Source: Cloeon dipterum (taxonomy: Eukaryota > Arthropoda > Insecta > Ephemeroptera > Baetidae). Taken from it: a DNA stretch of 64,000 nt. Where the stretch lies: positions 16,616,001-16,680,000 of the forward strand of contig NC_088788.1 of NCBI RefSeq assembly GCF_949628265.1, written 5' to 3'. Position 1 is the stretch's first letter. Every line of letters starts with the position of its first letter. Under the pieces are notes generated by a model, which saw only the letters and a program-made list of their open reading frames with translations, did not search any database and was not told where the DNA came from. Below are positions 24,824 to 37,179 of the stretch, piece after piece. The position numbers and the translations under genes are program-made.

Positions 24824-24879
24824 GTCTCTCGGTCGGCGGCTCGAGCCCGACTGAAGACTGAAGCAATAACGCGGGTTTG
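24723..24879 (-). other. Cdc25: Possible shared exon for long Cdc25 isoforms
   Basis: The first exon of the short form extends open to the right on the minus strand. A pyrimidine-rich CTCTGGCCTTCCTGGGAG at about 24897-24880 could act as a 3' splice site, giving an exon 24879-24723 with phase-1 entry. That phase fits both upstream candidate exons (37167-36918 and 34971-34935), and the exit phase matches the next Cdc25 exon. With the 37167 exon the total would be 617 aa. This is inferred from phase only; the splice site is weak. Confidence 0.35.
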
Positions 24880-24900
24880 CTCCCAGGAAGGCCAGAGCAG

Positions 24901-24908
24901 TATCGATA
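24901..24908. promoter_or_regulatory. DRE box (TATCGATA), Cdc25 proximal promoter
   Basis: Exact 8-bp palindrome TATCGATA, 78 bases upstream of the Cdc25 ATG at 24823. In Drosophila this motif binds DREF (and competitors) at promoters of replication and cell-cycle genes. Confidence 0.7.
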
Positions 24909-24948
24909 CCGAGCGGTATATTTCTCGTCATTAGACGGCCGTGCGAGC

Positions 24949-24956
24949 TATCGATA
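24949..24956. promoter_or_regulatory. Second DRE box (TATCGATA), Cdc25 proximal promoter
   Basis: A second exact TATCGATA, inside the longer palindrome CTATCGATAG, 48 bases from the first. The two boxes are the only exact copies I noticed in the window, and both lie in a GC-rich patch just upstream of the short-form Cdc25 start. Confidence 0.7.
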
Positions 24957-27204
24957 GTTCCTGGGCGATGGTTCGTAAGCCTTTTAGAGGGAGCGCGGGA
25001 GAGTTCGCACATCCCGTCCCGCCACGCAGCTGTCTCCCGCTTTTTCAAAAATTTATTTTGTTTTTTGAGATTTTCTCGCACATTCAGACAAGGATTTTAA
25101 TAGTTTCTTAAATATTTAATTCGCAGGATTCATTTGGAAGCAAAAATTCCACTTTTAATCTGCAAAGGAGTTGAATAACTAGATCGGTATAAATATTTTT
25201 AGATTTTAAATAGTGAAAAATCTTTTAAGTTAAATTAAACATATTTCTCTGCACATTTTTGTAACTGGAAATATAACTCATTCTATATCTTAAGTTTTAA
25301 TTTCCCATTTACTGTATAGGAAATTATTTCATTGCCATCAGGGGTCACATTTAAGTTTTTCATAGCTGGCGAGCAGTACAAAATAAAATCTACTGATTTT
25401 CTTTAATTAAAGAAAAATGTTTCTCGGAATATTTATTTTAGAGCTTAATACCAATGCTCGAGTTGGGCACCGCGGATCGCGCGTGACGGTGATGGGCTTG
25501 CAGGGTCATTGAATCGCGGCAGGCAAAAGGCGGGAAGATCAAGTCAATGATCGGACCAAGGCCAACAGACAAATGCACTGGACAAGTAGCTTGCTGCCTC
25601 TCAAAATTATTCCCTAGCTCAGTTAAGAGAGTCAAATCTCAGGACGTAACGTTTTGCGAAGGAGCTGATCGATTTAAATTGTAAAATAAAACCAAACCTG
25701 AAATTTCATATTTATAATTAAAATGAAGTTAATTAAATTTGAACTAACTTCATTAGCTAATTAATTAAATTTGGGAGAATCTGACAAATTTGTTGTGAAG
25801 CAAAAAATCGAACCGTGGCTTATGAAAAACTGAGTTGACTCTCAACTCTCAATTACTGCACTGCGTTAGATTTGGATTGTGTGTAATTTGCACATGACTG
25901 TACTATAATTATTCTGCCTTGTGACGCTGAACAAACGCCAGCCGATATTTTTCCAAAATTGGCTGGACTCCCGTAGTTTCCATAAATAAATTTTTCTTAA
26001 AAAAATCTCAAAATTGTTTTCATCTGAATAAATTTCAAATATTTAGTTCTGCACGCTGTATTGGATTTCAGACCGCAAAAACGATTATTATATTACTAAT
26101 TTTTTTCTAGCCTCTTTGTTACGGTTATAATCTAACCCAGTTTATTTCTACAAAACATTTCGTCAAATAAAAATAAAGAAATTCAAAATTAGGAGAAATA
26201 ATGGTGCAGCGTTGCCATATATTCGCAATTTTTTCAGAAATAATCCATGAGATATTTTCTGGCCACAAGGTGATTAGTAACGCCAGTATTAATCAAGCCA
26301 TATTTTCGCCATGTCCTGAAGAGTTTAGTCGGAAATTGCCGCGAAATGGCTTCAGGCGGTTAGGTGAGCGGAGCATGTGCATACGTGCCGGCTGAAAAGC
26401 GCCAGTGGTGGTTGTGGCATGCTGCTCAAAATGGCACATCCGGTCCGCATAATCTATCCCCTAACGTGTTTCTTTCAATTTGAATATGGAACACTATACG
26501 TATACTCAAGTCTTAGAAAAATTTGATTTGAGCAATGAAATCGTTCGGTTTAATTATTAATTCTCGACACTCGTGCAGCGATCGGACCAAATAATTCCGT
26601 TGGAAGAGTTGTGTTTTTTGCGAGAGGCCGGCTGCTTGGCATGCAAAGGCTGGTGTTGCAAGGCGGCGTCGCGCGAATAATGAACAATGTTGGCGTCCGA
26701 ATGGCCTTGCCGCGCACAACATTGACTCTCAGCCTGCGGCACTTTTCCATAAAATTTCAAGTGTGAATATATTCCACCTCACTCGGGACCGGACGCAAAA
26801 TTTCCGCCGAAAAATGAATGAGAAGGGTTGGCGCGGCGGTACGAGCGAGCGCCAAGTAAATTAGCGGAAGGAAAAGATAAAATCTGCCTTCAGAGCGTAA
26901 ATTAGTTCTCGAGACGAATTTTGAGCAAACTCAAACGAAATCGAGGTGGAAACGACAGCTGCTAGGGCCGAGCACGTGCCCCTATCGTAACCCCTGCTCA
27001 ACTGAAAATTCTTCCAGAGCAAATGTGGCGGCTACACACAAAGCCCTCCAAGGCCAAGCAATTTCATTTATCTACACTTATGGATTGCGCATTACCAGAC
27101 GGGAGAATAGGACAAACCATGTGTTTGTTTGCTACTTCCAGTTTCAGGCTCAAGTTGTTGTAAAGTCGGTTTTTTCAACGGAGCCCAACGCGAATCGATA
27201 AAAA

Positions 27205-28386
27205 GTAGGGTTGGAAATTTTAAGACGGCTTGCCCGTTTCCCGACAAGAAGACGACGATTTTTCGTTAAATAAGACAGCATAAATTTTTTAACGTTTTTC
27301 CGAGCGATTTTCTAGCCAATAGATCACATTGTTCACGATTTGAAAAGTTTTAACACAGTTTAAAGCTTTTAGAAATTGTGGAGATCTCAAAGAGAGACAA
27401 GCGTACTGGAAAAAGTCGCTGAATGCCTTTTTGATCCCATAAGACCCCCATGTTAAATGCCTTTGATGGATAAATCGCTTACTATTCTACAACCCGATGA
27501 GCGGAAACCCGATTTTTGGTCTCTACTTGCAGCTTAAGAGCTGGTGATCCATAAGATAATTACAGAATCACATTAAAAGTAGATTTAAAAAAATTTAATT
27601 GCAATTAAAAAACCAATCAGAGAAATCAGCAAAGAATCTGTTTGAAAAGTCCTCGACGCTAATGGGCTAAGGCAACGCGCATGTCAGAAGCTCCTTAGCC
27701 TCCTTGAGAGCAATGCTGCTCACGTGTTTTACATCGTGCGGGAGCTGCATGCTGACATGCGCGTTGCATTAACAATTTACTGTTTATGATTTTTCGAGCA
27801 AATTCTTTGCTGCTCTCTCCGATATCCATGTTTTCATTCGCATTAAATAAACTTGAAAATTATATCTGTGATTATAAATCGATAGACCGACTCTTAAGTT
27901 GCAAGTAGACACCAAACAATCGGTTTTCCGCTCATCAGTAGCAAAATGGCAAGAGATTTAGTAGAAGCAATACACATAGGGCTCTTAAGGGAGGAAAAAG
28001 GCGTTTGGCGACTTTTTTGTCTCTCTTTAAGGTCTCTAACAATAAAAAGTCAAATTCAAATGGTTTAACTCGCGACTTTTCATTTTTTAACCACGAAATA
28101 TTTTCTTGAAATTAACTTTACTGTTTACTGGTCGAATTCGCCGTCAAACAATCTGGAACCGATGAAAATGCTGACGTAACTTGAAAAGGCATCAATCAAC
28201 AACGAAGATATTTATTTATTTTAAGTCGTTTTTTTCGTGAAATGCTCGAAACGGCTAACATTAAGATTAGTTTTAAAGGCTCGATTAAACTCTTGTATAG
28301 CGTGATTTATTCTTCTTTGGTGTCCTAAAATAAAATCAGACGAACAGAAAAAAAACAGTCGACCGTCTTAAATTCCCGACTCTAAC
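27205..28386. mobile_element. Foldback (long inverted-repeat) element 1
   Basis: Two arms of about 310-320 bases (27372-27694 and 27741-28043) are inverted copies around a short centre. Matching pairs include GATGAGCGGAAA and TTTCCGCTCATC-type segments, CTACTTGCAGCTTAAGAG against CTCTTAAGTTGCAAGTAG, and GGCAACGCGCATGTCAG against CTGACATGCGCGTTGC. A further outer pair (27205-27230 and 28359-28386, core TTTAAGACGG) suggests the full element is about 1.18 kb, or that one element is nested in another. No reading frame for a transposase is present, so it would be non-autonomous. No target duplication was seen. Confidence 0.8.
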
Positions 28387-29232
28387 GAGCAGTTTGAAAC
28401 TGATGCCGATTCGATTTCTTCCGTCCCGAGTTGAATTACCCATTTTCTCAGTCAGAAGAGAGCAAAAGACAAAGACATTATTCCCCTAGCTCTGGGAGTG
28501 CGATGGGAACTCGCCAGGGGTGCGCACCCTTGCCCCACTGTCCACCCCTAGGCTTTGTGTTATGAGAACCTTTTCTTCCTCTGCCTCTCACAACACGCAT
28601 CTTTTCCTCGCGCGTGTTAAATTCGCGTCGGACTTTTGCTCCAGAATGTAGCATTTTGCGCCAAAAAAGAAAACGCGCGGGAGACGATCGGCCGCGTGAG
28701 AATTGTCTCGCGCCCCTTTGCCGCTATGAACCCTCGCAGTTGTCTCTAATAATTTTTTTGGTGCACCTGGCCTGCTGTCTATCATCTCGAAACGAGATTT
28801 TAATTTGGAGAATATTTTTTTAGTTGTTCTTCACCTTTGAACTTTAACAGGGGGATTAGATTTCAATGTTTGGAAACAACTAAGAGAGGCTAAACAGTAT
28901 TTTTAACAGAATATTATTTTGTTGCCAAATTGCAAACCCAAGAAAAACTTATTTTGTAGAAAATGGGCACTAATCAGTGCATCTACTTGAGAATTTGCAA
29001 GTAAAAAATTAGCTTTCAACTAATTCAGCATTTGATATAATTCTTAGTTATTTAATTAAAAAAATCACTTCTAAAATATTTTGCCTTTATGAAGTGTTCT
29101 TAAAATTAAAAAATACATCATTTTCGCCCCCTTTGCTCGAGAGACTAGCACAAAGTTTTCCACTCTGAACCAAAATTGCAGCAGATGCCAGTTAAATAGG
29201 ATCTCGGTGCGCTGTTTATTGTTGTTTGTGGC

Positions 29233-29251
29233 AAAAAAAAAAAAAAAAAAA
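29233..29251. repeat. Poly(A) tract
   Basis: About 19 consecutive A residues in non-coding sequence. There is no recognisable retroposed gene immediately upstream. Confidence 0.85.
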
Positions 29252-31721
29252 ATGAAGATTGGTCCAGCAGTAGCGGCAGGCGGCAGCCAGGGCTGATTTC
29301 TCGAGCGCAATTCTCACGGGCCGTTTGTTCGCTCATGAAACCGGCTGCTCTCTTCCACTTTTTCTACCGTCCCGCCAGCCAGACTGCTGCTGTTGCTCAT
29401 GCTGATCGGCAAAGCGCAGTCTAGTCTGGGGTGCATCCCTCCTTCCGAGTTGAAAACAATTTGCAAACAAAGGAGCGATCTTGTCAGGCGCGGCGCATTG
29501 TCATTCAAAGATATGTGCATTTTGAATCGGAAATCGGTGGAATGCCCTCATTGCATAATTATTTTTTGTCGTCTTTCTCAGCCCTTTGTGGTGGAAATTG
29601 GTCCTTTTTTGCAGCAGAGCACTATGTTTGAAATTTGACAGGAACAGGTGAGGCTGATTAAGACGTTTCATCGAAAAATTTCCCAGGGCAGAAAGACTTT
29701 CCACTTCTTTCCCCGGAAATTCCAGCCCTTCATAACCACTGAAATTGACACGATTGAAAATAGGTATAAAATCGTGTTTGGGTGGATAATTGTGCGAACC
29801 CTGGAATTTCCTCATTTTTGGTTTTGAGAATGTCAAGCGAACGCTTTTGCGATCGGGGGAGCCATCATTAGAAAATCAAAAGCCAAAGCGAAAAAAACTT
29901 CTTATTGCCGGCGGCCAAAACAAATGCAATATATATATTCTATAGATTACAAGCTTTTCCGTAGGGGGTGATATCCCGCCAAATTCCACCCCTGTGGAAA
30001 GAGTCGCACCCCCTGCACCACGCCGCCGACAATGGACTGATTATTTCAGACGTCGCGTCTGCGTGCGATGCTGGTTGCCTGCAATTGATGCGTATATATA
30101 GCACACAGCTGCCGCCCATTAATGTGATTCACACTACTCGTCGTTTTGCACTTGGATTATGTATGTGTATAGAGTAGGAGAGAGATTAGTTCATTTACAA
30201 GTGTGCACTTGGCGGCAGCTGCTGCGAGGACAACACGTGCTCATTTTGGCATTGGCCAAAAATGAAATTGTCCTTTTGCAATTCGAGTTTATGCGGTGTA
30301 CGATGGGGGGAAAATGGACCTGAAATTCTTCAGGGCACACGCGAGAGCTGTCACTTTTTACGCGGGAGCACTGTTGATCGTTTTGGTTTGATAAACTGCG
30401 CGCGGGAAAAGCTATTCATTTGAATAATATTTCCAGCGGCAAACTGCGAGAAAAACAGATGGCACTTCTAATGAATTGAACTTATTTATTTCATATCTAA
30501 GGAGAAGAATTAAAAATTTTCTAAAGTTCGTTCATAAATAATATATGCCATCACTGCTTGGGGAGCATTCAAGAAAATGGGTGTTCCGAAAATTATATAT
30601 GGATTTATTTAATTTTTCGACGATTTTGTTTAAATGGATAAAATGTACAGTTCCTAGAATGTAAAATATTTTGTTGGTAATTTTAGCACTTAACGAACGC
30701 ACCAATATATTATAAGACTGATTAAATTCAATCTCGTCATAGAAATATAATTGAAATTTAAGATTAAATTGAATGTTTTTGATTCCACAAAATCTCCTCC
30801 ATGTGTATTTCTTACTTATTTGTTTAAAAAATTAATATTTTCTTCGATCTATTAAAACCTTATATTTTTGCCGTTTTTTAGGCCCAAATTCACTAATGAA
30901 AGGTCGATTCTGACAAGTCATTTTAAAGAATATTGCTACCCAGCGACTGCTGATGATTTTGCTATTTGAATTTGGCTGTTGGTCCATCTCGTAATACCTA
31001 CATCTCGACCTTGTGGTCGGTCATTTTGATTCTGCGCAGGTCTTCTTTATTCCGTTTGAGCACAGCGTCCGGCCAATTTCCTCCCTATGCAAAGTATGCG
31101 AATTCAAGACCTGGTCTGACGTTACGAGTGCCTTTCTTTGTTTGCGCACAAGAAAATGGAGTGACTGGCTGACAATAAAAGAAGGAAAACAGCTCTGACT
31201 TGGAGTGGAGTGCACGCTTTGATGTGTCAGTAGAAATAAACAAACAATCACTCCTGTTCTGCCTCTTAATTGAATGCAAACACAGTGCGTCAAGGAAAAA
31301 GTCAGAGACTGGTTCTCTTAACTCAAAAAAAGTCACCAGCAAAATTCAATGAAAATATTTTTCCTGAATTCATGCCCATCAAATGAAGAAAATATATTGA
31401 ATATTTTGGATATTAATTACTCAAATTATGTTTTTAATTACTTTTATATATTCATTGTTTTGTTCTTTTTAAAAAAGGAACAACTGAACATATTTGCATA
31501 CAACAATCAAGTATACTTTTTTCAAATAGAAAAGTTTTTATTAATTTGTTTTGTGATTTTTGTGTCAGTTTAGCTAGTTTTTACTTTCACACTACCATGA
31601 TCGTAAAAGTGGCAAAATAAAAAAAATATACGGCTCGGGGTGAAGATGGAGAATGTTTGAACGTTAGGCCACACACAGCATCTCTCACAGCTTCCCAGCT
31701 GCGGACGGGCCGCGCTGCACG

Positions 31722-31749
31722 TTCTCTCTCTCTCTCTCTCTCTCTCTCT
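31722..31749. repeat. (CT)n microsatellite
   Basis: About 28 bp of CT repeat in the long Cdc25 upstream/intron region, flanked by a GC-richer stretch. Confidence 0.93.
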
Positions 31750-32619
31750 TTTCTTACAGGCGCGGTTGGAGAGAGGAAAGCAATGTACTAATGTACGCTT
31801 GTGCTCCAACGGTCGCTGGCTCTGCTTCATCTCTGCGAGGGCCATAACAAGCAAGAGATAATGTTTTTGTGATGAGTGGGCTTGAATACGCCCACAGCAT
31901 CGACTGCGGCCGAGGAGCGTCTCCAACGCTCAAGTTACGTGCGCTTGTAACTCAACGCGGGCAGAAAATGCGTTTCACACGAAACTGAAAATCTATCGCC
32001 TTTCCGGAGACAAAGCGTAACAATCTCTTAATCCATTTTTTTTATAAATGAACAAAGGCGGCAAACTGAAGGAAAAATGGATGATGTGCGATTTCCTTCG
32101 CCTCGCATCTTGTCTAGCAACAGCCGCGGCAGCAGGTGCGGGATGCTGCGAGCAGCGATTCAAACATCCGCTGGTACACAAGCTGGGAGGTGAAATTCGA
32201 AATTCCTCGGCCATAGCGGCAGATTCTGACAGCAGGCTAATGGGAATGGTAGCCTGTTGCTGACTGGGGCTTAGATTTTATAATTTAGAGGAGAGAAAAA
32301 TAGTCCGAAGCGTCTCAGTGATGTGTGTCGTCGCTAAAAAACAAGCGGTTGCACAGTAAAAATAAAAAATCTCACCCTGGGATCGGTTTTGAGCTTCAAA
32401 GATGTGATATGATTTTTTAATCAAAACCCCAGCTTTATAATGCAAAAGGCACAAGTATTTTGATTGCAGGCGTAATCTCTAGTAAATTTTTACTAATTTG
32501 TAGGTTAGTAGTCAATGAGCTTAAATTTATAGAAATTGGATATAAATGGAATTTACCCCTATATTTTAAAATAATACTTAAAACTTGATTTTGGGCAGTG
32601 TCTTCTGAACTTCGACAAG

Positions 32620-33053
32620 GCTTAAAAAACCGTCTTTGACTAAGTTTCTGAGCACACCAATCGATATTTGAGGGTTGAATTAGGTAAAGGGTAAAGTGGA
32701 TATTTTTTCCGACCAAAAAGTCCAGCGCGACGTGCGTAGCACAACTAGAACTTTTTTTTACCACCAAAACACTATCAACCTATATGCGAAAATTGCGCAT
32801 GCGTCAGAAGCTGGCACACGCCAACCGCGGCTGCTAGCGGCTGACGTGACGCCTCTCCTTGGCCACACCAGCTGACGCATGCGCAGTTCTCGCTTATATG
32901 TTCATATTTTTGGCAGTAAACAAGTTCTACGTGTGCTACGCACGTCGCGCTGGACTTTTTGGTCGGAAAAAATATACACCTACCCTTTACCTAATTCAAC
33001 CCTCAAAAATCGACTGGTACGTGCTCAGAAACTTCGTCAAAGACGGTCTCTAA
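32620..33053. mobile_element. Foldback (long inverted-repeat) element 2
   Basis: The left arm (about 32620-32815) and the right arm (about 32868-33053) are inverted copies with roughly 90% identity by eye. Matching segments include ACCGTCTTTGAC at the outer end, AGTTTCTGAGCAC, GAGGGTTGAATTAGGTAAAG, TTTTTTCCGACCAAAAAGTC, CAGCGCGACGTGCGTAGCAC, and GCGCATGCGTCAG near the centre. The centre is GC-rich and about 55 bases long. RNA from either strand would form a long hairpin. There is no transposase frame. The end sequence differs from element 1, so it is probably a separate family. Confidence 0.88.
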
Positions 33054-34934
33054 CTTTATTATGAAAAATTTCATTATGTGTAGATAGAAAATATGAAAAA
33101 TCAAGGCATTTACAATAACTAAAATAAGTAGCATTCGTTCACCTACAATCGTAAATTCAGGGTTTTTGAAAAATAAATTAAATTAATAGCATGACATCAT
33201 GTATCTTGGGCGAGAAACTGGTGAAATTGTCTGGCGAGGAAATCAAACCATGATTATAATTTTGAACGATATTAAGGAGAGAAATAATTTTCAGCTAATT
33301 TATATAACTAGGAAGTAACAAATCCTGAACTTATATTTAATTTGATTACTTTAAGGTAACAAATACTAAGAACCAATCGAACAAATCATAATTTTTTACG
33401 AGTTGCAATGCCAGATTTCCACGCAACTAAATCCGTTACAGCAGGTGATAAGAGCCGGGATTTCGGGGCAAAAAGGCAGGTGAGCTTGTCAGGTAGAAAA
33501 GACCTTCGGATAGCATTCATCCACGCTTAGGTTCATGTATATTGTAATATTATTCGGAGAGCAGCAGCGGAAATTATTTGTTCAATGGATAACACAAGAA
33601 AAAGACGGCTGGTGTCGCACTTCACCTTCGGCACCGCACTTCTAAGGTTTACCTAGCGCTGCGGCAAAATCAAGGCAGGAAACGCAGGCTCGGTTTTCAC
33701 AACTTTTGTGGTAGAGGCCCACCTGTCACTCGCCTCAATTCTTCGCTCATATTGCTCACGACAGTGGAACACCCCTAAGAATGCACTTTTAGGCGCTTTA
33801 GTCCAAGCTAACTCAATCGGTCTTTATATCTATTTTATGACCCGAAAAAACTACCTTTGTTGAATGGAATTCAACGGCCAAGGCTGTGTGAAGCGCCTCG
33901 CATTGCGTTATCCTGATCTTTGTAAAAAAAGAAAGATACAATTCTTTGCCCTCAGGTAACAATTTTAACGGCTAACCCAGACCCAGACCTTCAAAATATT
34001 GTTAGGTTGGTTAAACTGAACTGATCATTTTTGTTTTAGATGACAGATCGAGATAAGTCAAAAGGAGGTGATTTGGATAGAAGATAGAAAAGATGTTTTT
34101 GAATGAAAACATTAAAAACAAGCCCTTACCTTGGCGTGCTGATTGCTTCGTCCTGGCTGGTGTTTTGTGTCAGAACTGCAACATTTGCATTAATAAAATA
34201 ATTAATTACTTGAAGATGTTTACTCGCGAGGAAGGTATTTTTGAAGATTTGATTTTAATCGGAGTTATCCTCGTTGGTTTCTGCATGAACTGGTTCCCTC
34301 TTTGTGAGAATAATATTTAAAAAAAACACTGCTCTTAAATAAAAATTTTTAATGCAAATTAGATTTTTAAATAATTAGCAATAATATTAATTTTGTATCT
34401 TTCATAAGAAAAAATTTATTTTCTTCAAAATAGGGAACCAGTTAAAGCCGAAAAATATCAAAACTAAATCAACTTTTAAACAAGACAGGTCCGATTTTTT
34501 TCTGCAAAAAGTTTAACAAGAAAATACAATATGGTTAAAATCTTTAGGTTTCACTTTCAGTCCAGCGGAGCGTGTTTCCGCGACTTTTCTGCGCCGGCTG
34601 CCGTGAGTTTTACATCCGCCGGAATAACGCGTGCTACCGAGTTTACATAATTATTGGCGGCAAACTGGAAAAAAGGGGTGCGAAGGTCAATCAACCTCTC
34701 ACTCTCAAATGCCGTCCCGCGGATTTGAAGATTTACTTGCTCTGCGGGCTGTAGATAGAAAACATTCGTCAATTGGAGATCCCCTTTTCCAACGGCCTGA
34801 ACGCGAGCGATCCCTCATTTTCCCGACCCACCTGCTGATTTTCTTTGCGGGTAATCGGGACAGAATTAGCATTCCACCTGGACTGATTTAATAAGAGCTC
34901 AACGGAATCGCAGGAATTCGGCTGACAGACATAC

Positions 34935-34971
34935 CGCTGGCAAATTCCAAATCCAAATCCATCGGCTCCAT
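34935..34971 (-). other. Candidate alternative Cdc25 first coding exon
   Basis: An ATG at 34971-34969 begins a 12-codon acidic frame (MEPMDLDLEFAS) that runs into a good donor, GCCAGCG|GTATGT, leaving phase 1. The exon at 37167-36918 has the same exit phase, so both could join the same downstream exon. This is short and unsupported by any family match, so I give it as a candidate only. Confidence 0.3.
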
Positions 34972-35115
34972 GTCGCTGCTCGGCAAACCGACTCGGACGG
35001 CTGTGTGGCTTCGGAGCCTCTTATCACATGCTGATAAGCGGAATGTGACACGTATGCACAGCTTAAAAGTGATATTTCGCTTCTGCTGGCGCAACGAAAA
35101 CGTCAGCAACCGCAA

Positions 35116-36917
35116 GTTCTAGCAAATTAGCGATTTCGTGATAACAAATAATGCATTTCCCGCTCAAAGGGGCAGCGTACTCCTCATGAGTTCAAGCCAT
35201 ACATTTGAATTTTTAAGTAGTTTTACAAGAAAAAGTTTATCAAATCAACGGGCAGTTTTAAAAATTTAGCAAAATTCATTTAGTAAAATTCATATATACT
35301 TTATTATTTTGAGTTTCTTTATTTTTAAATTTGTGGGGGCATTATTATTTTGGGGGTTTTAAGATCTTGAAAAGAAAAATAAGCGCCATTGGTAATTTTA
35401 CCCATTTAAAATAATTAAAAAACGATTTAGAATAGCTAAAACAAAGCTGCATAACGAATTGGATATTTTTTTTCATATTTTGTCTCTAAATTTTTTAATT
35501 TTGTCAATACTGACCATACAAATCAGGAGGAATAATGTACTGATTCAATTTTAATTATTTTCGATACTTTATTTAGCAAAACCACTTTCATTAAAATTGG
35601 GTCTTTGGCTACTATTTTGTAAAAAATAATTCTGTAATCTGAAACGGAAATTACACAGTAGCTAATAAGTGTGTTAGTTTTCAACGTGCAACAGAATATT
35701 TTTACAGCTATTTTTTCCTTACACAATCTCTATAAATCAATTTCTATTATTTTTTTCATTTAATAAATTGTTTCTAACTAATATTGTGCTTTGAAGAGAG
35801 GGAATGGTCTGTTCAGACCAACAGAACGAGATCACAATATGCTGGTAACGCGGGATTTTCCCGTTCCGAGTCAGCAGCTTTCAGCAGTGGCAAAAGCCGG
35901 TCCTCAGCATCTGCTTGCTGAACGAGGGGGTTGTTAGTTAGTTAGGCCAAGGGGTGGAAGCAGTCGGTGGCACGTGTTCGAGCAGACGGCGAGGGGAGGG
36001 GCTTCCTTATGGAATACGGGGGTGGCCGTCAACCGTCATACTCGCGGTCTGAGCGCCCCCAGACGGAGCAACAGGCGGTTTTACCTGTTCTCCCTCTTTC
36101 AAATGGATCAATGAACGCCTATTTTCGATACACTTTTGGCTTAAATTTGCTGTCAATAAATTTTTTTAAATTTAAATAAACGGAAATACATGCGTTTTTA
36201 AACCACTAATTTTTAAATTTTAAGGAAAAAATTCCAATATAGAATGAGAAATTTTTCCAAGATTTGCTGGCCTTGCAATATTATAAAAATATGGTACTCG
36301 AATGAAAGATTTATTTCCCTTTAATGAGACAACTCAAAATTTATGCTACATATAATGTATTTTTAATCATTAAACTCCCTTTGGATTGTATTTAATATTT
36401 TAAATTAATGATTAATGTTTGGAATAAATGGATTCACTTTTTTTAAATCCCTCATTTTAATTACTATATTCAAGATATTCAAGATACTTTTTTAGAAATT
36501 AAAACTAAAAATTAGGAAACAAGTGTTTCAATGACAAAACTCAATCCTAAAAATTATCTTCATTAAAATAATTGAATGAAAGCAGCAGAAGGGCCAGCTC
36601 GGCGCAGTGCTTTTCTGGATGAATGCGCTAACGGCTCCTTCAGCTTCAATAAAACAAGTTTATTTACAAAAGGAGTCCCCCTAGCTGAGCCAGACTGTGA
36701 CAACCGCCGCTGCAGCTAAGAATAAGAATAGAGAGCAGGAACACGTTTTTCGCAAGGTGCTTTTCTAAAGTGCACTTTTTTTATCCCGGTCCGACAAGGA
36801 GAAAAAATAAGGAAAAATCACGAGCTGCGGCCAGCTGTAGGTTTTAATTAGATCATGTGACCGTTTGCTTGATCCTTGATCTTGGTTAGTAGAAGAAAAA
36901 ACTTAATTTTTGCATAC
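35116..36917. other. Non-coding stretch inside the Cdc25 upstream region
   Basis: AT-rich apart from a GC-rich patch at 35.86-36.1 kb that contains CACGTG. The plus-strand frame there looks non-coding. No exon or repeat was established. Confidence 0.4.
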
Positions 36918-37179
36918 TTTTTGATTTTCGCTGGCTGACCGAGAGGGGGCTTGGAGTGTCACACATGCTGCTAAGGGACAGCCTCCTCCGAAGGTCGGGA
37001 TCTTCCAGATTGGCGCTTCCCATGTTCTGGGCCAGCATGGACATTGGCGACAGATCGATGGGAAAGGCAAATGACTTGCCAGCCGGGGATGGAGGAGCTG
37101 GAGAGTCGGCTATCTCCAGGTAGTTCTGAAACTGCCGTTTCAGCACTTCTTTCGGCTGCAGATCCATTATTTTGGCACT
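36918..37179 (-). CDS. Cdc25: Probable N-terminal exon of a long Cdc25 isoform
   Basis: A 3' splice site (ATATTTTTAG) precedes an exon starting at 37179, with ATG at 37167 and a GTATGC donor at 36917. It encodes 83 codons plus one base. The sequence has LSPMSMLAQNM and LSSMCDTPSPLS, which resemble the LSPVTxLTxxM and LCMDSPSP motifs of vertebrate Cdc25 N termini. It has several SP/TP sites and an RRRLSLSS cluster suited to kinase and 14-3-3 control. It is on the same strand as Cdc25, 12 kb upstream, with no other gene seen between. The joining exon is uncertain (see 24879-24723), so assignment to Cdc25 is by motif similarity and position. Confidence 0.6.

Larger units (their letters stand above)
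24957..34934. other. Long 5' intron or upstream region of Cdc25
   Basis: About 10 kb with no clear conserved exon. It holds two inverted-repeat elements (27205-28386 and 32620-33053), an A19 tract near 29233-29251 and a CT tract at 31722-31749. GC-richer patches near 26.4-26.75, 28.5-28.75, 29.3-29.5 and 34.56-34.75 kb could be regulatory or leader sequences, but no splice pair convinced me. Confidence 0.5.

Noticed and set aside
24542..25081. 179-codon minus-strand frame as one gene
   Set aside because: Only its middle part (24823 or 24879 to 24723) is used, as a Cdc25 exon. The part left of the donor at 24722 is intron and the right part covers the promoter with the DRE boxes.
32435..33064. 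Similar-looking frames on both strands suggesting a protein family
   Set aside because: The similarity comes from the inverted repeat arms read from both sides; there is no protein domain.
34093..34320. 75-codon plus-strand frame with hydrophobic end
   Set aside because: AT-rich composition, no recognised family and no splice context; probably chance.
35967..36179. 70-codon plus-strand frame in a GC-rich patch
   Set aside because: There is no domain, splice support or homology; the composition looks like a regulatory or leader patch.
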